The notes below the pieces were generated by a model. The model saw only the letters and a program-made list of their open reading frames with translations, was not told the DNA's origin and did not search any database. Made by a program: the position numbers and the translations under genes. Below are positions 53,339-61,075 of a DNA stretch of 64,000 nucleotides, one piece after another (position 1 is the first letter of the stretch; the number at the start of each line of letters is the position of its first letter). Source of the DNA: Micromonospora cathayae (GTDB lineage: Bacteria > Actinomycetota > Actinomycetes > Mycobacteriales > Micromonosporaceae); contig NZ_CP118615.1 of the NCBI RefSeq assembly GCF_028993575.1, positions 1,860,001 through 1,924,000 of the forward strand, in the 5' to 3' direction.

Positions 53339-54020
53339 GGCGTTCTCCGGGGGAGATGGCGGGGGCGACGCGGTCGATCCGGCCGGCGAGGTCGGCGTAC
53401 GCGGCTTCGAACGCCTCGTCCGTGTCGACGCGGACCGGATCGGGCACCGACCAGTGCAGGCGCGGCCGGAGCGGTCCGGTCAGCTCCTCGTGGGCGTTGT
53501 CGCAGACCGCGATGACCAGGTCCCCGGCGGACACGACCTGGTCGACGTGAGCGGTGCCGGTCGGGTCCAGCGGCAGGCCGTGCCGGTGGGCCACGGCCAC
53601 CGCGCGGGGGTGGACGCGGGCAGCCGGCCGGGTACCCGCCGAGGTGGCCGGGGTGCGGACCCGGCGGGCCCAGAGCGCGGCGGCGAGCTGGGAGCGGGCC
53701 GAGTTGTGGGTGCAGACGAAGACCACCCGGCCGACCCCGTCGAGCGGGGGCGGGGTCAACGCGGCCAGGGCCTCGGGTCGCAGTCGCAGGTAGGTGCGGC
53801 GGCGGTCCCCCTCGGAGCGTCCCCGGACGACCAGGCCGGCGTCGGTCAGCACCTTGACGTGGTGGGCGACGAGGTTACTGGGCAGCGCGAGGGCGTGGGC
53901 GATCTCGCCCGGTGAGGCGTCGCCCAGCACGAGGGTGTCGACCACCGCCAGGCGGGCGGGGTCACCCAGGGCGGCGTGGATCCGCGCCCGGGCAACCCGA
54001 GAAGAAAGCTCAGCGTTCAT
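53331..54020 (-). CDS. ArsR repressor fused to a LMW-phosphatase-like domain
   Basis: 229 residues. Residues 1-85 are an ArsR-type winged helix (ALGDPARLAVVDTLVLGDASPGEIAHAL, SNLVAHHVKVLTDAGLV). Residues 97-229 are a LMW-phosphatase fold with CTHNSARS (C103). The second cysteine motif is CDNAHEEL (C173), and the third cysteine of true ArsC enzymes is absent. It may act as a regulator with a non-catalytic or different chemistry. The upstream region carries overlapping palindromes. It overlaps the next gene by 8 bases. Confidence 0.85.
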   Translation of the reverse strand: MNAELSSRVARARIHAALGDPARLAVVDTLVLGDASPGEIAHALALPSNLVAHHVKVLTDAGLVVRGRSEGDRRRTYLRLRPEALAALTPPPLDGVGRVVFVCTHNSARSQLAAALWARRVRTPATSAGTRPAARVHPRAVAVAHRHGLPLDPTGTAHVDQVVSAGDLVIAVCDNAHEELTGPLRPRLHWSVPDPVRVDTDEAFEAAYADLAGRIDRVAPAISPGERHG

Positions 54021-54039
54021 TGACTCAATGATTATTGAG
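54018..54039. promoter_or_regulatory. overlapping palindromes, probable ArsR operator
   Basis: CATTGA-C-TCAATG (54018-54030) and CTCAAT-GATT-ATTGAG (54024-54039) share half-sites. Together they cover the start codon of the fusion gene and the stop region of the arsR gene. TCAAT/ATTGA is the usual ArsR/SmtB half-site, so the site could control the fusion gene by itself. Confidence 0.5.
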
Positions 54040-54403
54040 CTTCCGTGCTGATGTCAACCGCCAGTAGGGCGGCGAGCTGCCGCAGCAGTCCGGGGCGGAC
54101 CCGGTAGTAGACCCAGGTGCCCCGCCGTTCGGCGTCGACCAGGCCGGCCTGTCGCAGGGTGCGCAGATGGTGGGAGATGGTGGGACCGGTCAGGTCGAAG
54201 GCCGGGGTCAGATCGCAGACGCAGATCTCGCCGCCCTCGGCCGAGGCGATCATCGACACGAGCTGGAGGCGTACCGGGTCGCCGAGGGCCTTGAAGGCGG
54301 GGGCCAGCGTGGCGGCGGTCTCCGCCGGGACGCGGCCCCGGGTCAGTGGCCCGCAGCAGGTCGGCGCGGTGAGGTCGATGATCGGCGGCACCTGATTCGA
54401 CAT
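54032..54403 (-). CDS. arsR: ArsR family arsenic-responsive repressor
   Basis: 123 residues, a single winged-helix domain. EICVCDLTPAFDLTGPTISHH contains the C61-x-C63 pair that senses As(III) with a further cysteine. N-terminal TCCGPL (C16, C17) may supply another ligand. HTH and wing are GPTISHHLRTLRQAGLVDAE and RRGTWVYYRVRP. It is first in the minus-strand ars operon and divergent from a flavoprotein gene, with a palindrome in the gap. Confidence 0.93.
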   Translation of the reverse strand: MSNQVPPIIDLTAPTCCGPLTRGRVPAETAATLAPAFKALGDPVRLQLVSMIASAEGGEICVCDLTPAFDLTGPTISHHLRTLRQAGLVDAERRGTWVYYRVRPGLLRQLAALLAVDISTEAQ

Positions 54404-54412
54404 GCGTCTAGC

Positions 54413-54427
54413 TTGACGATCGTCTAA
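54413..54427. promoter_or_regulatory. palindrome in the arsR / flavoprotein divergent promoter
   Basis: TTGACGATCGTCTAA, symmetric around ATCGAT-like GATC, lies 10 bases upstream of the arsR start. A second palindrome, TCGACGAACGTCGA, is at 54448-54461. Both could bind ArsR to control the divergent genes. Confidence 0.45.
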
Positions 54428-54487
54428 TCAATGTGCAACCGTCTGATTCGACGAACGTCGAGACAGCCTGGTTCGAGGGGGACGCAC

Positions 54488-55903
54488 ATGACGACGAACG
54501 CGCTGGCCGAACTGCCCGTGGTGGTGATCGGGGCCGGTCCGGTGGGGCTGGCCGCCGCAGCCCACCTGCACGAACGAGGGCTCGCGTTCACCGTGCTCGA
54601 AGCCGGTGACGGCCCCGGCGCGGCGGTACGCCAGTGGGGGCACGTCCGGCTCTTCTCGCCCTGGCGGTACGACATCGACGCCGCCGCCCGTCGACTGCTG
54701 GCGGCCACCGGCTGGGTCGCCCCCGCCGAGGACGATCTGCCGACCGGTACCGAGCTGGTCGAGGCGTACCTCCGACCGCTCGCGGAACTGCCGCAGCTCG
54801 CCCCGCACCTGCGCTACCGGGCCCGGGTCGTCGCGGTCGGCCGGCTGGGGCTGGACCGGCTACGCACCACCGGCCGGGAGAACGCCCCGTTCCTGGTCCG
54901 GCTCGCCGACGGTACGGACCTCCTGGCCCGGGCGGTCGTCGACGCGTCCGGCACCTGGGGCACCCCCAACGTGCTGGGCGGCTCCGGCCTGCCGGCGCAC
55001 GGCGAGGACACCGTCGCGGGGTACGTCGAGCCGGCCCTGCCGGACGTCCCCGGCGCGGACCGGGACCGGTTCGCCGGCCGGCACACCCTGGTCGTCGGGG
55101 CCGGACACTCCGCCGCCAACACCCTGCTCGCCCTGGCCGACCTCGCCGCGGTGGCAGCCGGCACCACGGTGACCTGGGCGATCCGCTCGACCAGTCCGGC
55201 CCGCACCTACGGTGGCGGCGACGCCGACGCGCTGCCGGCGCGGGGCGCGCTCGGCAGCCGGCTGCGTGAGCACGTCGAGGCGGGCCGGATCCGGCTGCTC
55301 ACCGGCTTCTCCGTGCACGCGCTCGCCGAGGTGGACGGGCGGGTCGAGGTGACCGTCCGGGCGGCGGACGGGGCGACCCGGAGCGTGACCGTCGACCGGA
55401 TCGTCTCGGCCACCGGGTTCCGCCCGGACCACTCCATCACCACTGAACTCCGGCTGGACCTCGACCCGGTGCTCGGGGCGACCCGTGCGCTCGCGCCGCT
55501 GATCGACCCGAACGAGCACTCCTGCGGTACGGTCCCGCCGCACGGGGTGGACGAACTCGCCCACCCCGAGCCGGGCTACCACGCGGTCGGCGTGAAGAGC
55601 TACGGTCGCGCGCCGACCTTCCTGATGGCCACCGGTTACGAGCAGGTCCGCTCGGTGGTCGCCGCGCTCGCCGGGGACTGGGCGGCGGCCCGGGACGTCC
55701 GGCTGGAACTCCCGGAGACCGGCGTGTGCACCAGCAACCCGGTCGATTCGGTGGACGGAGCGGACTGCTGTGGCGGCCCCGCCCCGGCGGCGGAGGACAT
55801 CCAGGCCAAGGCCACCCGGGGACTGCCCACCGGCGTCGCCGGTGGCCTGCTCACCGCGCCGCTGGCTCTGCTGCCCACGGCAGGCGGCTGCTGTGCCGAC
55901 TGA
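54488..55903 (+). CDS. FAD/NAD(P)-dependent oxidoreductase (ArsO-like monooxygenase candidate)
   Basis: 471 residues. The FAD-binding GxGxxG is VVVIGAGPVGLAAAAH (about 15-20). A second Rossmann motif for NAD(P) is TLVVGAGHSAANTLLALAD. VSATGFRPDH is a typical flavoprotein motif. The class resembles bacterial flavin monooxygenases found in ars loci (ArsO). The C-terminal tail has paired cysteines (ADCCGG, GGCCAD) that could bind arsenic. ATG 54488 has GAGGGGG 6 bases upstream. It is divergent from arsR, supporting arsenic regulation. Confidence 0.82.
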   Translation: MTTNALAELPVVVIGAGPVGLAAAAHLHERGLAFTVLEAGDGPGAAVRQWGHVRLFSPWRYDIDAAARRLLAATGWVAPAEDDLPTGTELVEAYLRPLAELPQLAPHLRYRARVVAVGRLGLDRLRTTGRENAPFLVRLADGTDLLARAVVDASGTWGTPNVLGGSGLPAHGEDTVAGYVEPALPDVPGADRDRFAGRHTLVVGAGHSAANTLLALADLAAVAAGTTVTWAIRSTSPARTYGGGDADALPARGALGSRLREHVEAGRIRLLTGFSVHALAEVDGRVEVTVRAADGATRSVTVDRIVSATGFRPDHSITTELRLDLDPVLGATRALAPLIDPNEHSCGTVPPHGVDELAHPEPGYHAVGVKSYGRAPTFLMATGYEQVRSVVAALAGDWAAARDVRLELPETGVCTSNPVDSVDGADCCGGPAPAAEDIQAKATRGLPTGVAGGLLTAPLALLPTAGGCCAD

Positions 55904-56200
55904 CCGGCTGTCGGCGCGGCATCCGGACGGCGATGGTGGCGGTGGCCCGGCCGGCGGTTGCTGTGCCGGCTGACCGGCCGGCGGTTGCCCGGCCGGTGGT
56001 TCCGGCCGGCGGCTGTGGTGCCGACTGGGTGGCCGGTGGTATGGCCCGGACGGGCCGGGCGCGTTGCGGCTTCCGGCCCGGCAGGTCCGGCGGAACCGGT
56101 GGAGTGTGTTGATTCGGTCGGGCAGCGACTACGCTGTCTAGAGCCGATCGTGCCTTCTGCTACGTAGGGCCCTCGGTCGGCGGATAGATGGAGTTCTATC

Positions 56201-56554
56201 GTGACGACCGCCCGAACCACGCACAACGCGTTCTCGACGGCAGGTCTCTCGCTCGTCCCGATCCGGATCGCCGACGACCGGGTCCGGCTGGCCGTGGCGG
56301 GCGAGGTCGACATGGCCACCGCCAGGCAGTTCGACGACGTCCTGATCGGGCTGCTCCAGGAACGTCCGACGCTGATCGATGTCGATCTGGAAGGGCTGCG
56401 CTTCCTGGACTCGGCGGGCATCCTGGTCCTTCTGCGCAACCACACCTCCGCCGCCGAACAGGGCTGCCAGCTGATGATCAGCAACCCGCCGGCCACCGTA
56501 CGGCGGGTGCTGCACATCACCGGCGTACTCGCCCTGCTGACCGCGGAGGCGTGA
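56201..56554 (+). CDS. STAS domain anti-sigma factor antagonist
   Basis: 117 residues: DDRVRLAVAGEVDMATARQFDDVLIGLL, LIDVDLEGLRFLDSAGILVLL, and a C-terminal VRRVLHITGVLALL. The serine of FLDSAGI is the phosphorylation site of SpoIIAA-like antagonists, which free an alternative sigma factor when dephosphorylated. GGAG precedes the GTG. The partner kinase and sigma factor are not nearby. It converges on the GAF-ANTAR gene. Confidence 0.9.
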   Translation: MTTARTTHNAFSTAGLSLVPIRIADDRVRLAVAGEVDMATARQFDDVLIGLLQERPTLIDVDLEGLRFLDSAGILVLLRNHTSAAEQGCQLMISNPPATVRRVLHITGVLALLTAEA

Positions 56555-56635
56555 CCCGGCCCGCCATCCGATCGCCCTGCCGACCAGCGGGTCGTCCGGC
56601 ACCGGGCAGCACCGGTGCCGGACCGCCGCAGCCGA

Positions 56636-57361
56636 TCAGCGGTGCCGGTCGACCAGTTCGCCGGTCTCCACCAGATAGCGAGCCACGTCGATCAGCTTCA
56701 GGTTCAGCCCCTGGCTGGCCCGGACCAGCAGTGCGAACGCCTCGTCGCCGGTGACCTTGTGCCGCTCCATCAGGATGCCCTTGGCCTGCCCGATCACGTC
56801 CCGTACGCCGAGTGCCTGGGAAAGCTGCGCCAGCTTGCGCGCGTCGGCCAGCGCAACGGCGGCGTGCGCGGCGAACAGGGTACCGACCTGCTCGGATTCC
56901 GGGGTGAACGCGTACGCCTCCGAGGCGTACAGGTTGAGTGAGCCGAGGCTGTCCCGTCCCACGTACAGCTGGAAGGAGAGCATGCTGCACACCCCCAGCC
57001 CGGCGGCCCGGGCGGTGAACGCGGGCCAGCGTCGCTCGGTGCCGATGTCCGGCAACAGGACGGTCCGGTGCTCGCACAGCGCATCGAGGCAGGGACCCTG
57101 GCCGGTGTCGTACTGCGCCTGGTCCACCTGGTAGACCAGGTCGCCGGTGGCGGCGCTGGTCCGGAAGGTCCGCTGCCGCCGCTCCACCTCGGAGATGCCG
57201 GCATGCCAGGCGCCCGGCACGGTGTCGACGGCCGCGCGGACGATCGCGTCGAGAGTGTCCTGCACGTTCGGTTCGGTACGCAGGGCGCGGGCCAGCTCAC
57301 CGAGCTGCCTGGCCAGGGCGACCCGGCCCCCCTGCGGGTGTTGCTCCACGTTACCGGCCAC
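56636..57361 (-). CDS. GAF and ANTAR domain protein
   Basis: 241 residues. The GAF domain covers about 25-165 (TLDAIVRAAVDTVPGAWHAGI, GPCLDALCEHRTVLLPDI, FQLYVGRDSLGSLNLYA). The ANTAR RNA-binding domain follows: LSQALGVRDVIGQAKGILMERHKVTGDEAFALLVRASQ. ANTAR proteins bind two-hairpin RNA elements and prevent transcription termination, here probably on a signal detected by GAF. The GTG start is assumed. A target RNA is not visible in the window. Confidence 0.9.
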   Translation of the reverse strand: MAGNVEQHPQGGRVALARQLGELARALRTEPNVQDTLDAIVRAAVDTVPGAWHAGISEVERRQRTFRTSAATGDLVYQVDQAQYDTGQGPCLDALCEHRTVLLPDIGTERRWPAFTARAAGLGVCSMLSFQLYVGRDSLGSLNLYASEAYAFTPESEQVGTLFAAHAAVALADARKLAQLSQALGVRDVIGQAKGILMERHKVTGDEAFALLVRASQGLNLKLIDVARYLVETGELVDRHR

Positions 57362-57638
57362 GGTTTTCCTGCCCTTCGCCCTGCGTGTACCGTCGCCCGC
57401 TCGCCTCCCAGGCTGGAAGCACTACCCGCCGGTACTGATCGTGAATCCTGGTGACCCGCAGCGCCGGCCGCCCCGGTGCCCTGCTCCGGCAGGGCCCCGC
57501 CGGCCGCCACCCGCCGCCCCGCCGCCGGCCCGTCGGCGCCCCGCCGCCGGCCCGTCGGCGACCGGGGCGGTTCGGGGTTTCAGCCGGTGGGGAAGGGGGA
57601 GACCGTCCCGGCTTCTTCTGCGCTGTGGAGGTGACGAA

Positions 57639-58094
57639 ATGGCCGCCAGAACCAGGACCGGCACCCCGGTCCGACACCCGGTACGCACGGCCGCCCGCGC
57701 GGTCGGTGCGGTGTTCCTGCTGATCGGGGTGCTCGGCTTCGTGCCCGGCATCACCTACGACCTCAGCGAGATCACACTCGCCGGGCACCGCTCCGGGGCG
57801 AAGCTGTTCGGGCTGTTCCAGGTGTCCGTGCTGCACAACCTGGTGCACCTGGCGTTCGGCGTCGCCGGGCTCGCGTTGGCCCGCACCGTCGCCGGCGCCC
57901 GGACGTACCTGGTCGGCGGCGGAGCCATCTACCTGGTGCTCTGGCTGTACGGCCTGGTGGTGAACCACGACAGCGGCGCCAACTTCGTCCCGGTCAACAA
58001 CGCCGACAACTGGCTGCACCTGTTCCTGGGCGTCGGCATGATCGCCCTCGGCATCGTGCTCACCCGGGGTGCCCCCGGCGCCCGTCGCCGCTAG
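57639..58094 (+). CDS. DUF4383 family membrane protein
   Basis: 151 residues with four membrane helices and the DUF4383 pattern: [51 protein letters not shown] and [18 protein letters not shown]. The function is unknown; the family is common in actinomycetes near stress genes. ATG 57639 has GGAGG 6 bases upstream. Its stop overlaps the stop of the P-type ATPase by four bases. Confidence 0.9.
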   Translation: MAARTRTGTPVRHPVRTAARAVGAVFLLIGVLGFVPGITYDLSEITLAGHRSGAKLFGLFQVSVLHNLVHLAFGVAGLALARTVAGARTYLVGGGAIYLVLWLYGLVVNHDSGANFVPVNNADNWLHLFLGVGMIALGIVLTRGAPGARRR

Positions 58095-60862
58095 CCGGTC
58101 CGGGTCGCCGTCCGTCGCCGGGCCCGGAGCGCCGCCCGACGGATCTCGTCCGCGCCCCACACCACCGGCGGGAAGAGCAGCAGCAGGGCGAGCAGCTCCG
58201 GCGGTGGCGGCCGGGTGCCGAAGACGTCCCGCAGCACCGGCACGGTCACCACCAGCGCGGCGAAGACGATCTCGAAGGCGATGCCCCACAGCAGCAGCCG
58301 GTTACTGGTCACCCCGACGGTCCGCAGCGAGGCGTGCTCGGTACGGGCGGCGAACGCGGTGCCGATCTGGCAGGCCACGATGCCGAGGAAGGTCATCGTG
58401 GTGGCCTGCTGGTACGCCCCGTGCAACGGGCTGCCCGGCCCGGTCGGGTCACCCGGCCGCCATCCGGCCCACAGCAGCACGACGAAGAACCCGCCCAGCA
58501 CCAGCACGGCGGAGATCAGGCCGAGGAACGCCCAGGCCCGGACCAGCATCGGCACGTCGATCACCTGCTCGGTACGCCGACGCGGCGGACGTTGCATCAG
58601 GCCCGGCTCGGCGGGTTCCCGGCCGAGAGCGAGCGCGGGCAGGGTCTCGGTACCCAGGTCGATGGCGAGGATCTGCATGACGGTCAGCGGCAACGGCACC
58701 GCCCCGGCGGTGAGCGCGAAGACCAGGAACGGCACCACCTCGGGGGTGGCGTGGGCGAAGATGTACAGGATGAACTTGCGGACGTTGTCGTAGGCCCGAC
58801 GCCCGGCCGCCACGGCGGCCACGATGGTGGCGAAGTTGTCGTCGGTGAGCACCATGGTCGCCGCCTCCCGGGTGACGTCGGTGCCGGTCCGGCCCATCGC
58901 CACGCCGATGTCGGCGCGGCGCAGGGCGGGCGCGTCGTTCACCCCGTCCCCGGTCATCGCCACGGTCTGCCCGTCGGCCCGTAACGCCTCGGCGATGTGC
59001 AGTTTCGCCTCCGGCGACACCCGGGCGAACACCACCTCCCGCCGGTCGGACAGCAGCCGCCGCAACTCGTCGGCGGAGAGCCGGTCCAGGTCGACGCCGG
59101 TGACCACGGTCGCGTCACCCCGGGTGATGCCGACCTGCCGGGCGATGGCGGCGGCGGTCCGGCCGTGGTCCCCGGTCACCATGATGATCCGGATTCCGGC
59201 GGTGTGGCAGCGGGCGACCGCGTCGGGCACCTCCGGCCGGGGCGGGTCGATCATGGCGACGAAACCGAGGAAGGTCAGGTCCCGTTCCACCCCGGCCCGC
59301 TCACCAGGCCCGGCACCCGCGCCGCCCGGGGGATGGCCAGGTGTCGCGGCGAGCCGGCGGCGGGCGGCGGCCAGCACCCGGCGGCCCCGGTCGGCCTGTT
59401 CGGTGACGGCCCGGGTGAGTTCCGCGCGCCGGGCGTCGTCGAGCGGACGTTCCCGACCGTCGGCGGTCAGCACCGTCGTGCACCGCCGCAGCACCTCCTC
59501 CGGGGCGCCCTTGGTGTGCAGCCACAGCTCCCCGCCGACCGCGTCGACCGTGGACATCAGCCGCAGCTTCGGGTCGAAGTGGAACTGCGCCCGGCGGGCC
59601 GCCCGGTCCGGACGGTCCGGCAGGCCCAAGCCGGCGGCGAGCCGCAACAGCGCCGTCTCGGTCGGGTCACCGACCGCCCCGTCCGTACGGAGTTCGGCGT
59701 TGTTGCAGGCCACCATGGCCCCGGCCAGCGCGCACAGCGCCACGCCGGGCCGGTCGGGTCGCTCGGGCAGCGGATCCAGCAGTTCGTCGCCGGCGTGGAG
59801 GGCGGTGACCCGCATCCGGTTCTCGGTCAGGGTGCCGGTCTTGTCGGTGCAGATGACCGTGGTGGAACCGAGCGTCTCCACCGCGCTGAGGCGTTTCACC
59901 ACCGCGCCGGTGCGGGCCAGCCCGCGTACCCCGACGGCCAGCGCGAGCGTGATGGTGGGGAGCAGCCCCTCGGGGACGTTCGCCACCAGCAGCCCGATGG
60001 CGAAGGTGAACGCGTCCGCGACCGGCATGCCGGCGGCGAGGACGCCGATCGGGAAGAACACCGCGCCGACCGCGACCGCCACGGCGGCGATCAGCCAGGC
60101 CACCCGGCGTACCTGCCGTTCCAGCGGGCTCTCCTCCCGGCCGACCCGCTGCGACAGGGCGGCGATCCGCCCCAACTCGGTACGCATCCCGGTGGCGTAG
60201 ACCAGGGCGTGGGCCTCGTCGGCCAGGCACGAGGTGCCGCTGAACACCAGGTTGCCGGCCTCGGTACGGGAGCCGGCGTGATCCGGGGCGTCGGCCGACC
60301 GGTACGCCGGCTGGGACTCGCCGGTCAGCGCGGACAGGTCCACCTCCACCGTGCCGTCGAGCAGCCGGGCGTCGGCGGAGACCCGGTCGCCTTCGCCGAT
60401 CGCCAGCACGTCCCCGGGTACCAGGTCGGTGGTCGGTACCTCCTGCCACCGGCCGTCCCGCCGGACCCGGGCGCGTTGCGGCAGGTACCGGGTGAGCGCC
60501 TCCACGGCCCGTTCGGCCTGCCGTTCCTGTACCGAGGCGAAGACCGCGTTCAGCGCGATGACCACGACGATCGCGCCGGCCAGCGTGGCGGTGCCGGACA
60601 CCCAGGCCAGTGCGGCGGCCACCCAGAGCAGCAGGGCGAGCGGGTGCACCACCTGCCGGCCCAGCTCCCGCCACCAGCTGCGCCGCCGGTGCCGGCGGAG
60701 CTGGTTCGGGCCGTACCGGGTGAGCCGTTCCCGGGCCTGCGCGGAGGTGAGCCCGTCCGGCCCGGCGTCGAGCGCCCGGAGCAGCTCCGGCAGCGGGGTG
60801 CGCGGGTCCGGCCCGCCCTCGGCGGCCACCGTCGCCTTCCGTCCGCTCCCGGCGTGTGTCAC
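58091..60862 (-). CDS. cation-translocating P-type ATPase (P2 type)
   Basis: 923 residues. The N-terminal cation-ATPase domain ([18 protein letters not shown]) is followed by membrane helices with [16 protein letters not shown] (the fourth helix). The phosphorylated aspartate is about residue 340 ([14 protein letters not shown]), then [10 protein letters not shown], and [26 protein letters not shown]. The PEGL motif and length are those of P2-type pumps for Ca2+, Na+ or H+; the ion cannot be named. GTG 60862 follows AAGGAGGGCGG; a 61-codon upstream extension is made of repeat sequence. Confidence 0.92.
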   Translation of the reverse strand: MTHAGSGRKATVAAEGGPDPRTPLPELLRALDAGPDGLTSAQARERLTRYGPNQLRRHRRRSWWRELGRQVVHPLALLLWVAAALAWVSGTATLAGAIVVVIALNAVFASVQERQAERAVEALTRYLPQRARVRRDGRWQEVPTTDLVPGDVLAIGEGDRVSADARLLDGTVEVDLSALTGESQPAYRSADAPDHAGSRTEAGNLVFSGTSCLADEAHALVYATGMRTELGRIAALSQRVGREESPLERQVRRVAWLIAAVAVAVGAVFFPIGVLAAGMPVADAFTFAIGLLVANVPEGLLPTITLALAVGVRGLARTGAVVKRLSAVETLGSTTVICTDKTGTLTENRMRVTALHAGDELLDPLPERPDRPGVALCALAGAMVACNNAELRTDGAVGDPTETALLRLAAGLGLPDRPDRAARRAQFHFDPKLRLMSTVDAVGGELWLHTKGAPEEVLRRCTTVLTADGRERPLDDARRAELTRAVTEQADRGRRVLAAARRRLAATPGHPPGGAGAGPGERAGVERDLTFLGFVAMIDPPRPEVPDAVARCHTAGIRIIMVTGDHGRTAAAIARQVGITRGDATVVTGVDLDRLSADELRRLLSDRREVVFARVSPEAKLHIAEALRADGQTVAMTGDGVNDAPALRRADIGVAMGRTGTDVTREAATMVLTDDNFATIVAAVAAGRRAYDNVRKFILYIFAHATPEVVPFLVFALTAGAVPLPLTVMQILAIDLGTETLPALALGREPAEPGLMQRPPRRRTEQVIDVPMLVRAWAFLGLISAVLVLGGFFVVLLWAGWRPGDPTGPGSPLHGAYQQATTMTFLGIVACQIGTAFAARTEHASLRTVGVTSNRLLLWGIAFEIVFAALVVTVPVLRDVFGTRPPPPELLALLLLFPPVVWGADEIRRAALRARRRTATRTG

Positions 60863-60995
60863 CCGCCCTCCTTGTCCCGCGATGTACCGCTCTGCCCGTG
60901 CTGCGGTCGCGGACTCCCCATCCAGCGCGGCCACAAACCCCGGACGCACGGACACCGCCGGTACCCCGACCGCGAGGCGCGCTGCCGGGCCAGCC

Positions 60996-61043
60996 GATCG
61001 TGGTGGCTTACGGCCCGCCCGAGGGCCGTAAGCCGCCACGATC
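60996..61043. repeat. long hairpin, repeat-like or terminator
   Basis: A 21-base left arm (60996-61016, ending GGCTTACGGCCC) pairs with the right arm (61023-61043, starting GGGCCGTAAGCC), with one mismatch and a 6-base loop. It lies 32 bases after the desD stop and 134 before the ATPase start. It could terminate desD transcription, or be a dispersed Micromonospora repeat, as both strands carry the same YGP..GRKPP-like reading. Confidence 0.55.
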
Positions 61044-61075
61044 ACCGTGGGCGGGGGGAGAGAGCGGGCGGGGCG

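Noticed and set aside
56109..56135. Promoter TTGATT...TACGCT before the STAS gene.
   Set aside because: The 15-base spacing is short and chance matches are likely.
55904..56200. Coding sequence in the 297 bases between the flavoprotein and STAS genes.
   Set aside because: Only Gly/Pro/Arg-rich frames made of short repeats were seen, with no ribosome-binding site.
57481..57590. A duplicated CCGCCGCCGGCCCGTCGGCG segment before DUF4383.
   Set aside because: A two-copy, simple GC repeat; real, but nothing beyond local slippage can be supported.
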